Source: Leucobacter chromiisoli
GTDB lineage: Bacteria > Actinomycetota > Actinomycetes > Actinomycetales > Microbacteriaceae
DNA: 64,000 nt
Direction: 5' to 3'
NCBI RefSeq assembly: GCF_016522505.1
Contig: NZ_JAEHOH010000006.1
Location: 186,001 to 250,000, forward strand
Shown piece by piece: positions 35,529-48,438 of the stretch. Positions within the stretch are counted from its first letter, which is position 1; each line of letters begins with the position of its first letter. The notes below the pieces were generated by a model. It did no database searches and was not told the DNA's origin. It saw only the letters and a program-made list of their open reading frames with translations. Both the position numbers and the translations under genes were made by a program.

Positions 35529-37289
35529 CTACCGGACGAGCCAGACCGCGCAGTCGACGGGGAGCAGGCGGGGATCGCCCGCGCCGGGTCCCGCACCCGC
35601 GCCGGATCCCGCGACCGCTCCGGATCCCGCGATCGACGGATCGCTCGCCACGAGCACCCGGGCGCCCTCGGGGATCGGCCACGCCCCCTCGCCGAGGTTG
35701 AGCACCACGCGCGTGCTCCCCGCAGGCGAGGCGATGTCGAACGCCACGATGTCGTCGCCGAGATCGACGAAGTCGAGCGATCCCGAGCCCAGACCGCGTT
35801 CGCGGCGAACGGCGAGCAGCTGCCGGTAGAGCTCCAGCGTCGACCAGGGGACGCCCGTCTGGCGGTCGACGGCCAACTCGCCGAAGATCTCGGGCTGCGG
35901 CAGCCAGGACTCGCCGGTCTCGCTGAAGCCGTACGCGGGCGCTCCGCCCTCCCACGGGATCGGCACGCGGCAGCCGTCGCGGCCGAGGCGCTCCCCGCCG
36001 GTGCGGTGGAAGGTCGGATCCTGCCGCACCGAGCCGTCGAGCTCGAGCACCTCGGGCAGCCCGAGCTCCTCGCCCTGGTACAGGTACGCGCTGCCGGGGA
36101 GCGCGAGCATCATGGTCGACGCCGCCCGCGCTCGCCGCAGCGCGACGGCGCGGTCGGGCGCCGGAACCGCCGGCCCGAGCTGGGAGGCGAAGTGCTCGGG
36201 CGCGAGGCCCAGCCGCGTGGCGTGCCGGATCACGTCGTGATTCGAGAGCACCCAGGTGGTGGGAGCCCCCATCGGATCGCTCGCCTCGTACGACTCCGCG
36301 ATGGTGTCCCGCAGCGCGGCCGCCCGCCACGGCGCGTCGAGGAACGCGAAGTTGAACGCCTGATGGTGTTCCCCCGGCCGCACGTAGCGCGCGATGCGCG
36401 CGTAGGGCTCCACCCAGGCCTCGGCGACCATGGCGCGCTCGCCCGGATAGCCGTCGAGCACCTCGCGCCACGCGCGGTAGACGTCGTGCACGCCGTCCTG
36501 ATCCCAGTAGGGCGTCGCCCCCGCCGACATCCCCTCACCGTGGTGCTCGCCGCGAGCGGCGTCGCCCGGCTCCTCGGCCCGCCGCCCCACCGTCTCCGCG
36601 TCGGGGAGCCCCGGCGCCTTGACGAGCCCGTGGGCGACGTCGACGCGGAACCCGTCGACGCCCCGGTCGAGCCAGAAGCGCAGGATATCGAGGAACGCCT
36701 CCCGCACGCGGGGGTTCTCCCAGTTGAGGTCGGGCTGCTTCGAGTCGAACAGGTGCAGGTACCACTGGCCGTCGGGCGTCTTCGACCAGGCCCGCCCGCC
36801 GAACACCGACTCCCAGTTGTTCGGGGGACGCTCCGGGTCCTCGGGATCCGGATCCCGGAAGACGTACCAGTCGCGCTCGGGCGAGCCGGGCGGCGCCGCG
36901 AGGGCGCGCCGGTACCACGGGTGCTCATCGCTCGTGTGATTCGGCACGAGGTCGACGAAGACGCGGATCCCGAGTCCGTGGGCCCGGCTCACGAGCTCGT
37001 CCGCGTCGTCGAGGGATCCGAACAGCGGGTCGACGCCGCAGTAGTCGGCGACGTCGTAGCCGGCGTCGGCCTGCGGCGAGGGGTAGAAGGGCGAGACCCA
37101 CACGGCGTCGACGCCGAGGTCGCGCAGGTAGGGCAGTCGCGAGGTGATGCCGGGCAGATCGCCGATCCCGTCGCCGTCGGAGTCGGCGAACGAGCGCGGG
37201 TACACCTGGTAGATCACCGCGCTGCGCCACCACTCGTCGGTTACGGAGGCCGGGTGGAAGGGGGCGGGGGAGGTGGTGTGATCCGACAT
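35529..37289 (-). CDS. GH13 alpha-glucosidase / oligo-1,6-glucosidase
   Basis: 586 residues. Retaining glycoside hydrolase with the alpha-amylase regions DLVPNHTSDEHPWY, GFRVDVAHG (Asp nucleophile), AEAWVEPYARI (acid/base Glu) and LSNHDVIRHATR. The N-terminus WWRSAVIYQVYPRSFADSDG is the GH13 subfamily pattern of alpha-glucosidases and trehalulose/oligo-1,6-glucosidases. It would hydrolyse the short oligosaccharides released by GlgX and GlgP. ATG 37289; its gap to glgX is 14 bases, so it is the last gene of the operon. A Gly/Ala/Ser repeat is near its C-terminus. Confidence 0.9.
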   Translation of the reverse strand: MSDHTTSPAPFHPASVTDEWWRSAVIYQVYPRSFADSDGDGIGDLPGITSRLPYLRDLGVDAVWVSPFYPSPQADAGYDVADYCGVDPLFGSLDDADELVSRAHGLGIRVFVDLVPNHTSDEHPWYRRALAAPPGSPERDWYVFRDPDPEDPERPPNNWESVFGGRAWSKTPDGQWYLHLFDSKQPDLNWENPRVREAFLDILRFWLDRGVDGFRVDVAHGLVKAPGLPDAETVGRRAEEPGDAARGEHHGEGMSAGATPYWDQDGVHDVYRAWREVLDGYPGERAMVAEAWVEPYARIARYVRPGEHHQAFNFAFLDAPWRAAALRDTIAESYEASDPMGAPTTWVLSNHDVIRHATRLGLAPEHFASQLGPAVPAPDRAVALRRARAASTMMLALPGSAYLYQGEELGLPEVLELDGSVRQDPTFHRTGGERLGRDGCRVPIPWEGGAPAYGFSETGESWLPQPEIFGELAVDRQTGVPWSTLELYRQLLAVRRERGLGSGSLDFVDLGDDIVAFDIASPAGSTRVVLNLGEGAWPIPEGARVLVASDPSIAGSGAVAGSGAGAGPGAGDPRLLPVDCAVWLVR

Positions 37290-37303
37290 GACGTGACCGC
37301 CTT

Positions 37304-39502
37304 TCAGGGGGAGTGGGTGCGCGGGGAACCGTTCTCCGGGGAGTCGCTCTCCGAAGAGACGTTCACCGGGGAGTCGTTCTCCCGGAGGCCGGCACCCGGA
37401 GCGGGCGCGTCCGAGGCCTCGCGGGCGGCCGACATCACGACGACCGACTGGGCGAGCGCGGGGTAGGCGTCCGAGGCCGGGCCCTCCGCGTCGGGGCGGG
37501 CGCTGTCGGCCTCGACGCGCCAGCTCCGGCCGTCGCCCGGCTCGGGCAGGCGGATCTCGACGTCGCCCCCGACGTTCAGCACCACGAGCACGACGTCGTC
37601 CTGCATCTCGCCGATCGGGTCGCCGGCCGCGCCGCGCAGTTCGGCGGCTATCGTGCGGAACTCGGGATCGTGCCAGTCGTCGGGGGTCGGCTCCTCCCCG
37701 TCCGCGCGGCGCCACACGACGTCGCGGTGCCCGTCCTCCCGGACGCCGCCGTGCAGGAACGCCCGCTGGCGCAGCACGGGGAACCTGCGGCGCACGTCGA
37801 TGAGCCGGCGCACGAAGCCCAGCAGCTCCGCGTCGGGCGACGACCAGTCGATCCACCCGGTCTCGTTGTCCTGGGCGTAGACGTTGTTGTTGCCGCCCTG
37901 ACTGTTGCCGATCTCGTCGCCGGCCAGCAGCATCGGCACGCCCTGCGAGACGAGCAGCGTCGCCAGCATGCCGCGCACCCGCCGGGCGCGGGCCGACACG
38001 ATCTGCTCGTCGTCGCTCGGCCCCTCCACCCCGAAGTTGTCGGAGTGGTTGTCGTCGTGGCCGTCGCGATTGCCCTCGAGGTTCGCCTCGTTGTGCTTCT
38101 CGGCGTACGACACGACGTCGGCCAGGGTGAAACCGTCGTGGGCCGTGACGAAGTTGACCGAGGCAGTCGTGCCGCGACCCGAGTGGTCGAAGCGGCCGGC
38201 GGATCCGAGCAGTGCGGAGGCGAGCCCCACCTGCCCGAGCGGATCGCCGCGCCACACCCGGCGCACGCCGTCCCGGAACCAGTCGTTCCACTCCGACCAC
38301 GGGTGCGGGAAGTGCCCGAGCTGGTAGCCGCCGGGCCCCAGGTCCCAGGGCTCGGCGATGAGCTTGACCCCCGCGAGCACCGGATCCTGCCGCACCGCCT
38401 GGAAGAATGCGCCCGCCGCCTCGAAGCCCCGCTCCGTGCGCCCGACCGCCGTCGCGAGATCGAAGCGGAACCCGTCGACCCCGAAGTGCTGCACCCAGTG
38501 CCGAAGGCTGTCGAGCACGAGCCGCAGCACCATCGGCCGCTCCACGGCGAGCGTGTTGCCGGTGCCCGTGTCGTCGACGTAGTGCCGGCCCTCGTCGAGC
38601 AGCCGGTAGTAGCCGGTGTTGTGCAGACCGCGCAGGCTGAGCGTCGGTCCGCGTTCGTCGCCCTCGCCGGTGTGGTTGTAGACCACGTCGACGATCACCT
38701 CGATGCCCGCCTCGTGGAGGGTGTGCACGAGGCGCCGCAGCTCGGCGTCGGCGTCCCGGCCCGGCCCGGCGTAGCGGGGCTCGGCGGCGAACCAGGAGAT
38801 CGGCTGGTAGCCCCAGTAGTTCGTGAGGCCCTTGCCGACGACGTACTCGTCGTCGAGGAACGCCTGCACCGGCAGCAGCTCCACCGCGTTCACGCCGAGC
38901 GCGGAGAGGTGACCGACGATGGCGGGGTCGGCCATGCCCGCGTAGGTGCCGCGGATCTCCTCGGGAACGTCCGGGTGCGCCGCCGAGATCCCCTTGACGT
39001 GGGCCTCGTAGACGACGAGGTCGGCGAGCGCGTGGCCGGGGCGATTGGCGGCGGGATCCGGTCCCGAGGCCGCGCCCGCGACGATGCCCTTCGGCACGAC
39101 GGGGGCGCTGTCGCGGTGGTCCACGACGAGGTCGTCGGGGCCGGATGCGTAGCCCGACATGAGCGGGTCCCAGCGCAGGGGACCGTCGAGCGCGCGGGCG
39201 TACGGGTCGACGAGCAGCTTGGCCGGGTTGAAGCGCAGCCCGTCGGCCGGGCGATTCGGGCCCTCGGCGCGCAGTCCGTAGCGCGTGCCGGGCGCGACAC
39301 CCGAGATGTGGGCGTGCCGGACGTCCCCGTCGCGATGGGGCAGCACGATGCGCTCCTCGGCGCCGTCCGCGTCGAAGAGGCACAGCATCACCCGCGAGGC
39401 CTCGGGGGCCCACACGGCGACGTTGATCCCGCGCTCATCCGCTGTGACGCCGAGGGGCCAGGGGCGGCCCGCCGCGGTGTCGCGCACCGTGGCACCCGTC
39501 AT
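37304..39502 (-). CDS. glgX: Glycogen debranching protein GlgX (isoamylase type)
   Basis: 732 residues. An N-terminal CBM48-like domain (about 1-120) precedes a GH13 barrel with DVVYNHTGEG, GFRFDLATAVG, AEPWDLGPGGYQ and VTAHDGFTLADVVSY. It cleaves alpha-1,6 branches of phosphorylase-limited glycogen. ATG overlaps the glgA stop by four bases. The last 30 residues are repetitive Ser/Pro/Glu/Asn pentapeptides made by a 15-bp DNA repeat and look like a recent addition. Confidence 0.93.
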   Translation of the reverse strand: MTGATVRDTAAGRPWPLGVTADERGINVAVWAPEASRVMLCLFDADGAEERIVLPHRDGDVRHAHISGVAPGTRYGLRAEGPNRPADGLRFNPAKLLVDPYARALDGPLRWDPLMSGYASGPDDLVVDHRDSAPVVPKGIVAGAASGPDPAANRPGHALADLVVYEAHVKGISAAHPDVPEEIRGTYAGMADPAIVGHLSALGVNAVELLPVQAFLDDEYVVGKGLTNYWGYQPISWFAAEPRYAGPGRDADAELRRLVHTLHEAGIEVIVDVVYNHTGEGDERGPTLSLRGLHNTGYYRLLDEGRHYVDDTGTGNTLAVERPMVLRLVLDSLRHWVQHFGVDGFRFDLATAVGRTERGFEAAGAFFQAVRQDPVLAGVKLIAEPWDLGPGGYQLGHFPHPWSEWNDWFRDGVRRVWRGDPLGQVGLASALLGSAGRFDHSGRGTTASVNFVTAHDGFTLADVVSYAEKHNEANLEGNRDGHDDNHSDNFGVEGPSDDEQIVSARARRVRGMLATLLVSQGVPMLLAGDEIGNSQGGNNNVYAQDNETGWIDWSSPDAELLGFVRRLIDVRRRFPVLRQRAFLHGGVREDGHRDVVWRRADGEEPTPDDWHDPEFRTIAAELRGAAGDPIGEMQDDVVLVVLNVGGDVEIRLPEPGDGRSWRVEADSARPDAEGPASDAYPALAQSVVVMSAAREASDAPAPGAGLRENDSPVNVSSESDSPENGSPRTHSP
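37323..37382. repeat. 15-bp tandem repeat, 4 units, in the 3' end of glgX
   Basis: Units at 37323, 37338, 37353 and 37368 (GGGGAGTCGTTCTCC-like). They encode five-residue steps such as ENDSP and ESDSP. Confidence 0.8.
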
Positions 39503-40965
39503 CGCACCAGCTCTGCGAACAGCTCGGCGTACCGCGTAGCCGACGTGCTCCAGTCGACCGGGGCGCGCATCGCCCGCGCCCGCAGGCGCAGCCACGCGTC
39601 GCGATCCGCGTAGAGGTCGACGGCGCGGCCGAGGGCGAAGCCGAGCCCGCCGGCGTCGATCGCCCCTCCCTGGGTCGGATCGCCGAAGGCGAAGCCCGTG
39701 GCCGAGCCGTCGGCGAGGCGCTCGGGCGTCGCGTCGGCGACGGTGTCGCGGAGCCCCCCGGTCGAGGCGACGACGGGCAGTGCCCCGTAGCGCAGGCCGT
39801 AGAGCTGCGTGAGCCCGCACGGCTCGAAGCGCGAGGGCACGAGGACGAGGTCGCCCCCCGCGTACATGCGGTGGCTGAGGGGCTCGTCGTACCCGAGCCG
39901 CAGCCCCACCGAGCGCGGGTACCGCGCCGCCAGCTCGCCCAGCCCGTACTCGTACCCCGCATCGCCCGATCCGAGCACGACCACGGCGCCCCCGGCCTCC
40001 ACGAAGGCGGGCAGCGCCTCGAGCAGCAGATCGACCCCCTTCTGGTGCGTGAGGCGCGTGACGACCACCGCCAGCGGCCCGTTCGGTTCGTCGAGCCCGA
40101 ACTCGGCCAGCAGCGCGCGCCGGTTCTCCGCCTTCGCCCCGGGGGCGGACGCCGAGAACGGGACGACGTGCGGATCCGTCGCGGGATCCCACACCGACGT
40201 GTCGATGCCGTTCAGGATCCCGACCATCTCGCCCCGATCCCGGCGGGAGGCGACGACGCCCTCGAGGCCGAAGCCGAACTCGGGAGTGGCGAGCTCCTCC
40301 GCGTAGGTCGGGCTGACGGTCGTCACCCTGGAGGCGTGGACCATGCCGGCCTTCAGGGTGCTGACGAGGCCGTGGTACTCGAGCGCCTCCGGGTGGAAGT
40401 CCCAGGTCGGCAGGCGCAGCCGGTCGAGCTGGTCCGGGCCGAAGACGCCCTGGAACGCGATGTTGTGGATCGTGAGGAGCGTCGGCACTTCGGAACCGGC
40501 GTACGCGAGGTACGACGGCACGAGCCCGGCCTGCCAGTCGTGCGCGTGGACGAGGTCGGGCCTCCACCGGTCGACCGTGCCGTGCATCGCGATCCGGGCG
40601 CCGACCCAGGAGAGCGCGGCGAACCGCACGTGGTTGTCGGGGTGGTCGTGCCCGTCGACGGTGTAGGGGCCGCCCGGCCGGTCGAACAGGTGCGGCGCGT
40701 CGAGCAGCAGGAGGTCGAGGCCGCGGTACGAGGCCGAGCGCACGGCGGCGGGGCCGCCGAAGAGGTCGTCGTCGCGCCAGACCCGCCGCGAACGGCCGAC
40801 CTGCTCGAGCAGACCGCGGTAGGCGGGCATGAGGATCCGCGACCGCCACCCGAGCGGTGCCAGCGCCGCGGGCAGCGCACCCACCACGTCGGCCAGGCCG
40901 CCGGTCTTCAGCAGGGGTGCGCACTCCGATGCGACCGACAACACGCGACGCGGACGGCGTGCCAT
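39499..40965 (-). CDS. glgA: Glycogen synthase (GT5, ADP-glucose type)
   Basis: 488 residues. Extends alpha-1,4-glucan from ADP-glucose. KTGGLADVVGALP near residue 20 is the ADP-glucose motif of GT5 synthases, and the PSRFEPCGLTQLYGLRYG and STGGLRDTV segments form the C-terminal catalytic site. Many actinobacteria instead use the shorter GT4 GlgM protein. GAAGGAAG lies five bases before ATG 40965; 53 bases separate it from glgC. Confidence 0.94.
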   Translation of the reverse strand: MARRPRRVLSVASECAPLLKTGGLADVVGALPAALAPLGWRSRILMPAYRGLLEQVGRSRRVWRDDDLFGGPAAVRSASYRGLDLLLLDAPHLFDRPGGPYTVDGHDHPDNHVRFAALSWVGARIAMHGTVDRWRPDLVHAHDWQAGLVPSYLAYAGSEVPTLLTIHNIAFQGVFGPDQLDRLRLPTWDFHPEALEYHGLVSTLKAGMVHASRVTTVSPTYAEELATPEFGFGLEGVVASRRDRGEMVGILNGIDTSVWDPATDPHVVPFSASAPGAKAENRRALLAEFGLDEPNGPLAVVVTRLTHQKGVDLLLEALPAFVEAGGAVVVLGSGDAGYEYGLGELAARYPRSVGLRLGYDEPLSHRMYAGGDLVLVPSRFEPCGLTQLYGLRYGALPVVASTGGLRDTVADATPERLADGSATGFAFGDPTQGGAIDAGGLGFALGRAVDLYADRDAWLRLRARAMRAPVDWSTSATRYAELFAELVR

Positions 40966-41018
40966 GGCGCTTCCTTCCTCTTTCTTCCTGTTCTGCGTCT
41001 CGAGACTATCGGTGCCGG

Positions 41019-42314
41019 TCACTCCAGCGCCGCGGCGCGACGGTCGAGCATGGGCTGAGTGATGAGCACGACCCCGTCCGCCGTGCGCCTGAACCACTTC
41101 GCGTCCTCCTCGGGATCCTCCCCGGCGACGAGCCCCTCGGGGATCCGCACCCGGTTGTCGAGCACGCACTTGCTCAGTCGTGCGCCCCGCGCCACGTCGA
41201 CGTAGGGCAGCGAGACGACGTGGTCGAGCGACGCGTAGGAGTGGACGCGGCCTCCCGTGAACAGGAGCGAGTTGTGCACCTCGGCGCCGCTGATGATGCA
41301 GTTGCCCGACACGAGCGACTGGATCGCCTGCCCCCGGCGCTTCTCGTCGTCGTGGATGAACTTCGCGGGCGGCACCAGCTCGGCGTAGGTCCAGATCGGC
41401 CAGGCGTTGTCGTACATGTCGAGCGCCGGGATGAACTCCGTCAGGTCGATGTTGGCCCGCCAGAACGAGTCGATCGTGCCCACGTCGCGCCAGTAGGGCT
41501 CGGTCTCGAGGCCGCTCATGACGCACGACTCGCTGAAGCGGTGCGCGTAGGCGCTTCCGCCCTTCACGATCGCCGGGATGAGGTCGTGACCGAAGTCGTG
41601 GCTCGAGCTCGTGTCCTCGGCGTCGGCCAGGAGCAGCTCGCGCAGGAACGCCCAGTCGAAGACGTAGATGCCCATCGAGGCGAGCGCCATGTCGGGGTCG
41701 TCGGGCATGCCGGGCGGATCGGCGGGCTTCTCGAGGAAGTCGACGATCCGACCCTGCTCATCGACGTGCATGACGCCGAAGCCGGTGGCCTCCTCGCGCG
41801 GCACGGTGAGGCAGCCGACCGTGACGTCGGCATCCGTCTCGACGTGCTGCCGCAGCATGATCTCGTAGTCCATCTTGTAGACGTGGTCGCCCGCGAGGAC
41901 GATCACGTACTTCACGTCGTAGTCGTCGACGATGTCGATGTTCTGCGTGACCGCGTCGGCGGTGCCGAGGTACCACTTGTTCTCGGCCACGCGCTGGCTG
42001 GCGGGCAGGATGTCGAGGTACTCGTTCCGCTCGGCCCGGAAGAACCCCCACCCGCGCTGCATGTGGCGGATGAGCGAGTGCGCCTTGTACTGCGTGGCGA
42101 CGGCCATCTTGCGGATGCCGGAGTTGAGCGCGTTCGAGAGCGGGAAGTCGATGATCCTCGATTTGCCGCCGAAGTGCACGGCGGGTTTCGCCCGCCGGTC
42201 GGTGAGCTCCTCGAGGCGGCTGCCCCGCCCGCCGGCGAGCACGAAGGCCATCGCCTGGTTGGACAGGCGGAGCGGCGCTCCGGTGGGATTGCCTGAGTGC
42301 GGCGTTGCAGTCAT
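41019..42314 (-). CDS. glgC: Glucose-1-phosphate adenylyltransferase
   Basis: 431 residues. Makes ADP-glucose from glucose-1-phosphate and ATP; the committed and usually allosteric step. The nucleotide motif [34 protein letters not shown] and the [12 protein letters not shown] and [11 protein letters not shown] segments are seen. The long identical-looking stretches ([28 protein letters not shown]) resemble, from memory, the Rhodobacter-type enzymes more than actinobacterial GlgC. ATG overlaps the glgB stop (ATGA). Confidence 0.95.
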   Translation of the reverse strand: MTATPHSGNPTGAPLRLSNQAMAFVLAGGRGSRLEELTDRRAKPAVHFGGKSRIIDFPLSNALNSGIRKMAVATQYKAHSLIRHMQRGWGFFRAERNEYLDILPASQRVAENKWYLGTADAVTQNIDIVDDYDVKYVIVLAGDHVYKMDYEIMLRQHVETDADVTVGCLTVPREEATGFGVMHVDEQGRIVDFLEKPADPPGMPDDPDMALASMGIYVFDWAFLRELLLADAEDTSSSHDFGHDLIPAIVKGGSAYAHRFSESCVMSGLETEPYWRDVGTIDSFWRANIDLTEFIPALDMYDNAWPIWTYAELVPPAKFIHDDEKRRGQAIQSLVSGNCIISGAEVHNSLLFTGGRVHSYASLDHVVSLPYVDVARGARLSKCVLDNRVRIPEGLVAGEDPEEDAKWFRRTADGVVLITQPMLDRRAAALE

Positions 42315-44515
42315 GACCGTTCCTCCACGAAATAGATGGCTGACAGGGGTGGGATGGTGAGCAGGGCGGACTGGGCCTCGTCGCCCGCCGGGACGTCCTC
42401 GGTCTCGATGGCGCCCGTGTTGCCGCGATTGCCGCCGCCGTAGGCCGCCGAGTCGGTGTTGAGCGCCTCGATCCACCGACCGGCGACGGGGAAGCCGACC
42501 CGGTACCCCGTCCGCTCGACGGGGGTGAGGTTGAGCACGACGACCACGTGCGGATCCTCGGGGGCGCCGCGCCGCAGCCAGGCGAAGACCTGATCCTCCA
42601 CGGCGTCGACGAGCAGCCACTGGAACCCGCGCGGGTCGGAGTCGCGGCGGTGCAGCGCGGGCTGCTCGCGGTAGAGGCGGTTGAGATCCCGGACCACGCT
42701 CTGCACCCCGGCGTGCCCCGGATCGTGGAGCACGCCCCAGTCGAGCTCGGCGTTGTGGTTCCACTCGGCCGGCTGGCCGAACTCCTGGCCCATGAACAGC
42801 AGCTTCTTGCCGGGGTAGCCCCACATGTAGCCGTAGAACGCCTTGAGGTTGCCGAGCTTGTCGGCGTGGGTGCCGGGCATGCGCCCGTACATCGACCCCT
42901 TGCCGTGCACGACCTCGTCGTGGCTGATCGGCAGCAGGAAGTTCTCGGTGAAGGCGTAGGTGATGCCGAAGGTCAGCTGGTTCTGGTGGTACCGCCGATA
43001 GATCGGATCCTTGCCGAAGTAGGTCAGGGAGTCGTTCATCCAGCCGAGGTTCCACTTGTAGCCGAAGCCGAGCCCATCCTGGTCGACGCGGCGGGTGACC
43101 CCCGGGAACGTGGTGGACTCCTCGGCGATCATCGCGACGCCCGGGTGCTCCGCGTAGGCCGCCGCGTTCGCCTCGCGCAGGAACTCGATGGCCTCGTAGT
43201 TCTCCCGACCGCCGTCCTTGTTCGCGATCCACTCGCCGGCTCGGCGCGAGTAGTCGCGGTAGATCATCGACGCGACGGCGTCGACGCGCAGGCCGTCGAG
43301 GTGGTACTCGTCGAGCCAGTACAGCGCGTTCGAGACGAGGTAGTTCAGCACCTCGGGGCGACCGTAGTTGAAGATCAGGGTGTTCCAGTCGGGGTGGAAG
43401 CCCTCCCGCGGATCCCGATGCTCGTACAGCGCGGTGCCGTCGAAGCGCCCGAGGCCGTGCTGGTCCGTGGGGAAGTGCCCGGGCACCCAGTCGGCGATCA
43501 CCCCGAGGCCGGCGGCGTGGGCGGCATCGACGAACGCCGCGAACTCCTCGGGGGTGCCGTGGCGGACGGTCGGGGCGAACATGCCGATCGGCTGGTAGCC
43601 CCACGACCCGTCGAACGGGTGCTCGCTGATCGGCAGCACCTCGATGTGGGTGAAGCCGAGGTCGGCGGCGTAGGCGACCAGCTCGGTCGCGAGCTCGAGG
43701 TAGGAGAGCGGACGCCGCCCGCTCTCCGTGTCGGCGACCGCGCGGCGCCACGACCCGAGGTGCACCTCGTAGACGCTGATGGGGGCGTCCACCGCGTTGA
43801 TCGCGGCGCGCCGGTCGACCCACTCCCGGTCACGCCACTCGTGCCGCCCGAGACGCCGGACGACCGAGCCGGTCGCGGGCGGGTGCTCGCTGCCGAAGCC
43901 GACGGGGTCGGCCTTCTGCGGCAGTCGCCGCCCCTGCTCGCCGAGGAGGTCGTACTTGTAGACCGTCCCCTCGTCGAGGCCGGGGAGGAAGAGCTCCCAG
44001 ACCCCCGTCGCGCCCCGGGGGCGCATCGGGTGGACCGTGGGGTTCCAGGCGTTGAAGTCGCCGACGACGGAGACGCGTTCGGCGTTCGGCGCCCACACCG
44101 CGAAGTGCACGCCCTCGACCCCCTCGTGCGAGATCCGGTGGGCCCCGAGCGCCTCCCAGAGGCGGCGGTGCCGCCCCTCGCCGATCAGGTGCTCGTCGAC
44201 CTCTCCGAGCACGGGGCCGAAGCGGTACGGGTCCTCGCGCTCCTCCGTGACGCCGCCGGGCCACCGGATGCGCAGGCGGTAGTAGGCGAGCGCCGGCCCC
44301 GTGAAGATCCCGTCACCGCCCGGGAACGGGGCGAGCTCGGCCTCGTCGGTGTCGTTGACGGCCCAGACGCGCTCGGCCCCCGGCAGGCGGACGACGAGGC
44401 GCGTCCCGTCGTCGGATGGCCCGAGAGCGGCGAAGGGGTCGGGGTGCGCTCCGGCGGCGAGCTGCTCGGCCTCGGCCGCGCTGATGACCGACCACTCTGC
44501 ATACTCGTCTGCCAT
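42311..44515 (-). CDS. glgB: 1,4-alpha-glucan branching enzyme
   Basis: 734 residues: N-terminal CBM48-type module, GH13 barrel and C-terminal beta domain. Catalytic segments [27 protein letters not shown] (Asp nucleophile), [14 protein letters not shown] (Glu) and [15 protein letters not shown] are intact. Introduces alpha-1,6 branches. GAGGGAG is placed seven bases before ATG 44515. 86 bases separate it from glgP; four bases overlap glgC. Confidence 0.95.
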   Translation of the reverse strand: MADEYAEWSVISAAEAEQLAAGAHPDPFAALGPSDDGTRLVVRLPGAERVWAVNDTDEAELAPFPGGDGIFTGPALAYYRLRIRWPGGVTEEREDPYRFGPVLGEVDEHLIGEGRHRRLWEALGAHRISHEGVEGVHFAVWAPNAERVSVVGDFNAWNPTVHPMRPRGATGVWELFLPGLDEGTVYKYDLLGEQGRRLPQKADPVGFGSEHPPATGSVVRRLGRHEWRDREWVDRRAAINAVDAPISVYEVHLGSWRRAVADTESGRRPLSYLELATELVAYAADLGFTHIEVLPISEHPFDGSWGYQPIGMFAPTVRHGTPEEFAAFVDAAHAAGLGVIADWVPGHFPTDQHGLGRFDGTALYEHRDPREGFHPDWNTLIFNYGRPEVLNYLVSNALYWLDEYHLDGLRVDAVASMIYRDYSRRAGEWIANKDGGRENYEAIEFLREANAAAYAEHPGVAMIAEESTTFPGVTRRVDQDGLGFGYKWNLGWMNDSLTYFGKDPIYRRYHQNQLTFGITYAFTENFLLPISHDEVVHGKGSMYGRMPGTHADKLGNLKAFYGYMWGYPGKKLLFMGQEFGQPAEWNHNAELDWGVLHDPGHAGVQSVVRDLNRLYREQPALHRRDSDPRGFQWLLVDAVEDQVFAWLRRGAPEDPHVVVVLNLTPVERTGYRVGFPVAGRWIEALNTDSAAYGGGNRGNTGAIETEDVPAGDEAQSALLTIPPLSAIYFVEERS

Positions 44516-44601
44516 GTCGACTCCCTCGTCCGGCACCTTGCTCTTATCCAACCACGAATTCGAAGGGCCGATGACCACCGGAGACCGGGCGCGCCGGCGG
44601 A

Positions 44602-47040
<2,439 letters not shown>

Positions 47041-47108
47041 GGGTCTCCCGCGGGTGTGAGGTGGGACTCGTTTCCGGCGCGCACCTCGTCGTCCGCGCCG
47101 CGGATCCC

Positions 47109-47160
47109 ATCCTATGGGTCGCCTGAGTCTCGGTTGACGCCGAGCGGGCCGCGGTAGAGT
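47109..47160. promoter_or_regulatory. Divergent promoters of glgP and trpF
   Basis: Minus strand: TAGGAT at 47114-47109 for the glycogen operon. Plus strand: TTGACG (47134-47139), a 15-base spacer and TAGAGT (47155-47160), then seven bases to the trpF ATG. Confidence 0.55.
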
Positions 47161-47167
47161 GGCCCGC

Positions 47168-47770
47168 ATGTTCGTCAAGATCTGCGGTCTCACCGCACCC
47201 GAGACGGCGGAGACCGCCGTCGGGCTCGGCGCGGACGCGATCGGCATGGTGATGAGTCGCACGAGCGTGCGCCGGATCGACCCCGGCACCGTCGCGTCGA
47301 TCGTCGAGGCGGTGGGGGACCGCGCCGAGAAGGTGCTCGTGGTGCACGACGTCCCGGCCCGCGAGGCCGCGCTCGCCGCCGCGCGCCTCGGCGTCGACGT
47401 GCTGCAGATGCACGGCCCCTACGGGCGCGAGGACTTCGCCGAGGCGCGCAAGGCGTTCCCGCGGATCTGGCGGGCGACCTCTCTCGCGAGGGACCCCGAG
47501 GTGCGCGCGGGGGACTGGGGCGAGGAGCTCCTGCTGCTCGACGGCGCGCGCGCCGGCTCCGGCGAGCGGTGGGACATCACGGGGCTGCGGGGGCTCGAGC
47601 TGGGCGAGCGGTGGCTGCTCGCCGGCGGCCTGGACCCCGACAACGTGGCCGAGGCGATCGCGACGGTCCGCCCGTGGGGCGTCGACGTGTCGAGCGGCGT
47701 CGAGTCGGCCCCCGGAGTGAAGTCGGTCGAGCTGATCGAGCGCTTCATCGCGAACGCCAGGGCGGCGTAG
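47168..47770 (+). CDS. trpF: Phosphoribosylanthranilate isomerase
   Basis: 200-residue beta/alpha barrel; isomerises phosphoribosylanthranilate in tryptophan synthesis. The catalytic Cys is in KICGL and the Asp in LLLDGARAGSG; the phosphate loops LLAGGLDPDN and GVDVSSGVES are present. It is not in a trp operon. Many actinobacteria lack trpF because PriA performs both HisA and TrpF reactions, so a free-standing copy is notable. ATG 47168 fits a leaderless message; no ribosome site is seen. Confidence 0.9.
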   Translation: MFVKICGLTAPETAETAVGLGADAIGMVMSRTSVRRIDPGTVASIVEAVGDRAEKVLVVHDVPAREAALAAARLGVDVLQMHGPYGREDFAEARKAFPRIWRATSLARDPEVRAGDWGEELLLLDGARAGSGERWDITGLRGLELGERWLLAGGLDPDNVAEAIATVRPWGVDVSSGVESAPGVKSVELIERFIANARAA

Positions 47771-47824
47771 ACCCGACCTCCTCGGCGGGCGGCGGCTGCC
47801 CTGCGCCCGTCCCGTCTGCGCAGA

Positions 47825-47869
47825 GCATCGGCGCGTCGGGCATCAGCGCATCGGCGCATCAGGGCATCA
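47825..47869. repeat. 15-bp imperfect tandem repeat, 3 units
   Basis: Units at 47825, 47840 and 47855, built from GCATCRGCGC elements, lie between the convergent trpF and TetR genes and enter the last codons of the latter. Confidence 0.55.
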
Positions 47870-48410
47870 GGGCGGCGATCGCCGCGCGCACCGCGGACTG
47901 CGCGCGGGCCGCGTCGATCTGCCCCGTGAGCCAGCGCCCCGAGAGCCCCTCGACCAGCGCGGTCAGCATGAGGGCGCCGGCCTCGGCGTCGCCCTCCGGA
48001 TCGGCCTCCGCGAGCAGCTCCCGCGCCCGGCGCTGCCAGTCGGCGGTCGATCGGCTGACGGCCGCGGCGCGCTCCGCGTCGAACACGGCGGCGGAGCGCA
48101 GCTCGTTCCAGGTCGTGGACCCCTCGCGGATCCCCGGCTCCTCGCCGAACTCGGAGCAGAGGAGCGCGGCGAGCCGTTCCGCGGGCGTCCGGGCGTCAGG
48201 CTGCACCTCGGCGCGACGGGCGGCGCTCGCGTTCACCTCGTCGAGCGCGGCCTGCAGCAGGCCGTCGCGATCGCCGAAGTGATAGGCGAGCAGGCCGATG
48301 GACACCCCGGCTTCACGGGCGACCTCGCTCATCCGGAATCCGGCGAGACCGGAGCTGGCGATGATCCGGGCGCACGCCGCGAGGATCCGCTCCCGGCCGT
48401 CCTCCGCCAT
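47859..48410 (-). CDS. TetR/AcrR-family transcriptional regulator
   Basis: 183 residues. N-terminal HTH at about 5-50 (ERILAACARIIASSGLAGFRMSEVAREAGVS, LAYHFGDRDGLL) and a C-terminal ligand domain with a BetI-like profile (TTWNELRSAAVFD). Divergent from the amidase; a palindrome overlaps the amidase promoter, so it probably represses that gene. AGGGG is five bases before ATG 48410. Confidence 0.88.
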   Translation of the reverse strand: MAEDGRERILAACARIIASSGLAGFRMSEVAREAGVSIGLLAYHFGDRDGLLQAALDEVNASAARRAEVQPDARTPAERLAALLCSEFGEEPGIREGSTTWNELRSAAVFDAERAAAVSRSTADWQRRARELLAEADPEGDAEAGALMLTALVEGLSGRWLTGQIDAARAQSAVRAAIAALMP

Positions 48411-48438
48411 GTCCGCCCCTCTCCCCGTGGCGCCGCAC

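Noticed and set aside
37290..39413. Upstream extension of the GH13 alpha-glucosidase frame to 1294 codons
   Set aside because: Extension lies over glgX in another frame and is Arg/Ala-rich without family similarity; the true start is ATG 37289 with the GH13 N-terminus directly after it.
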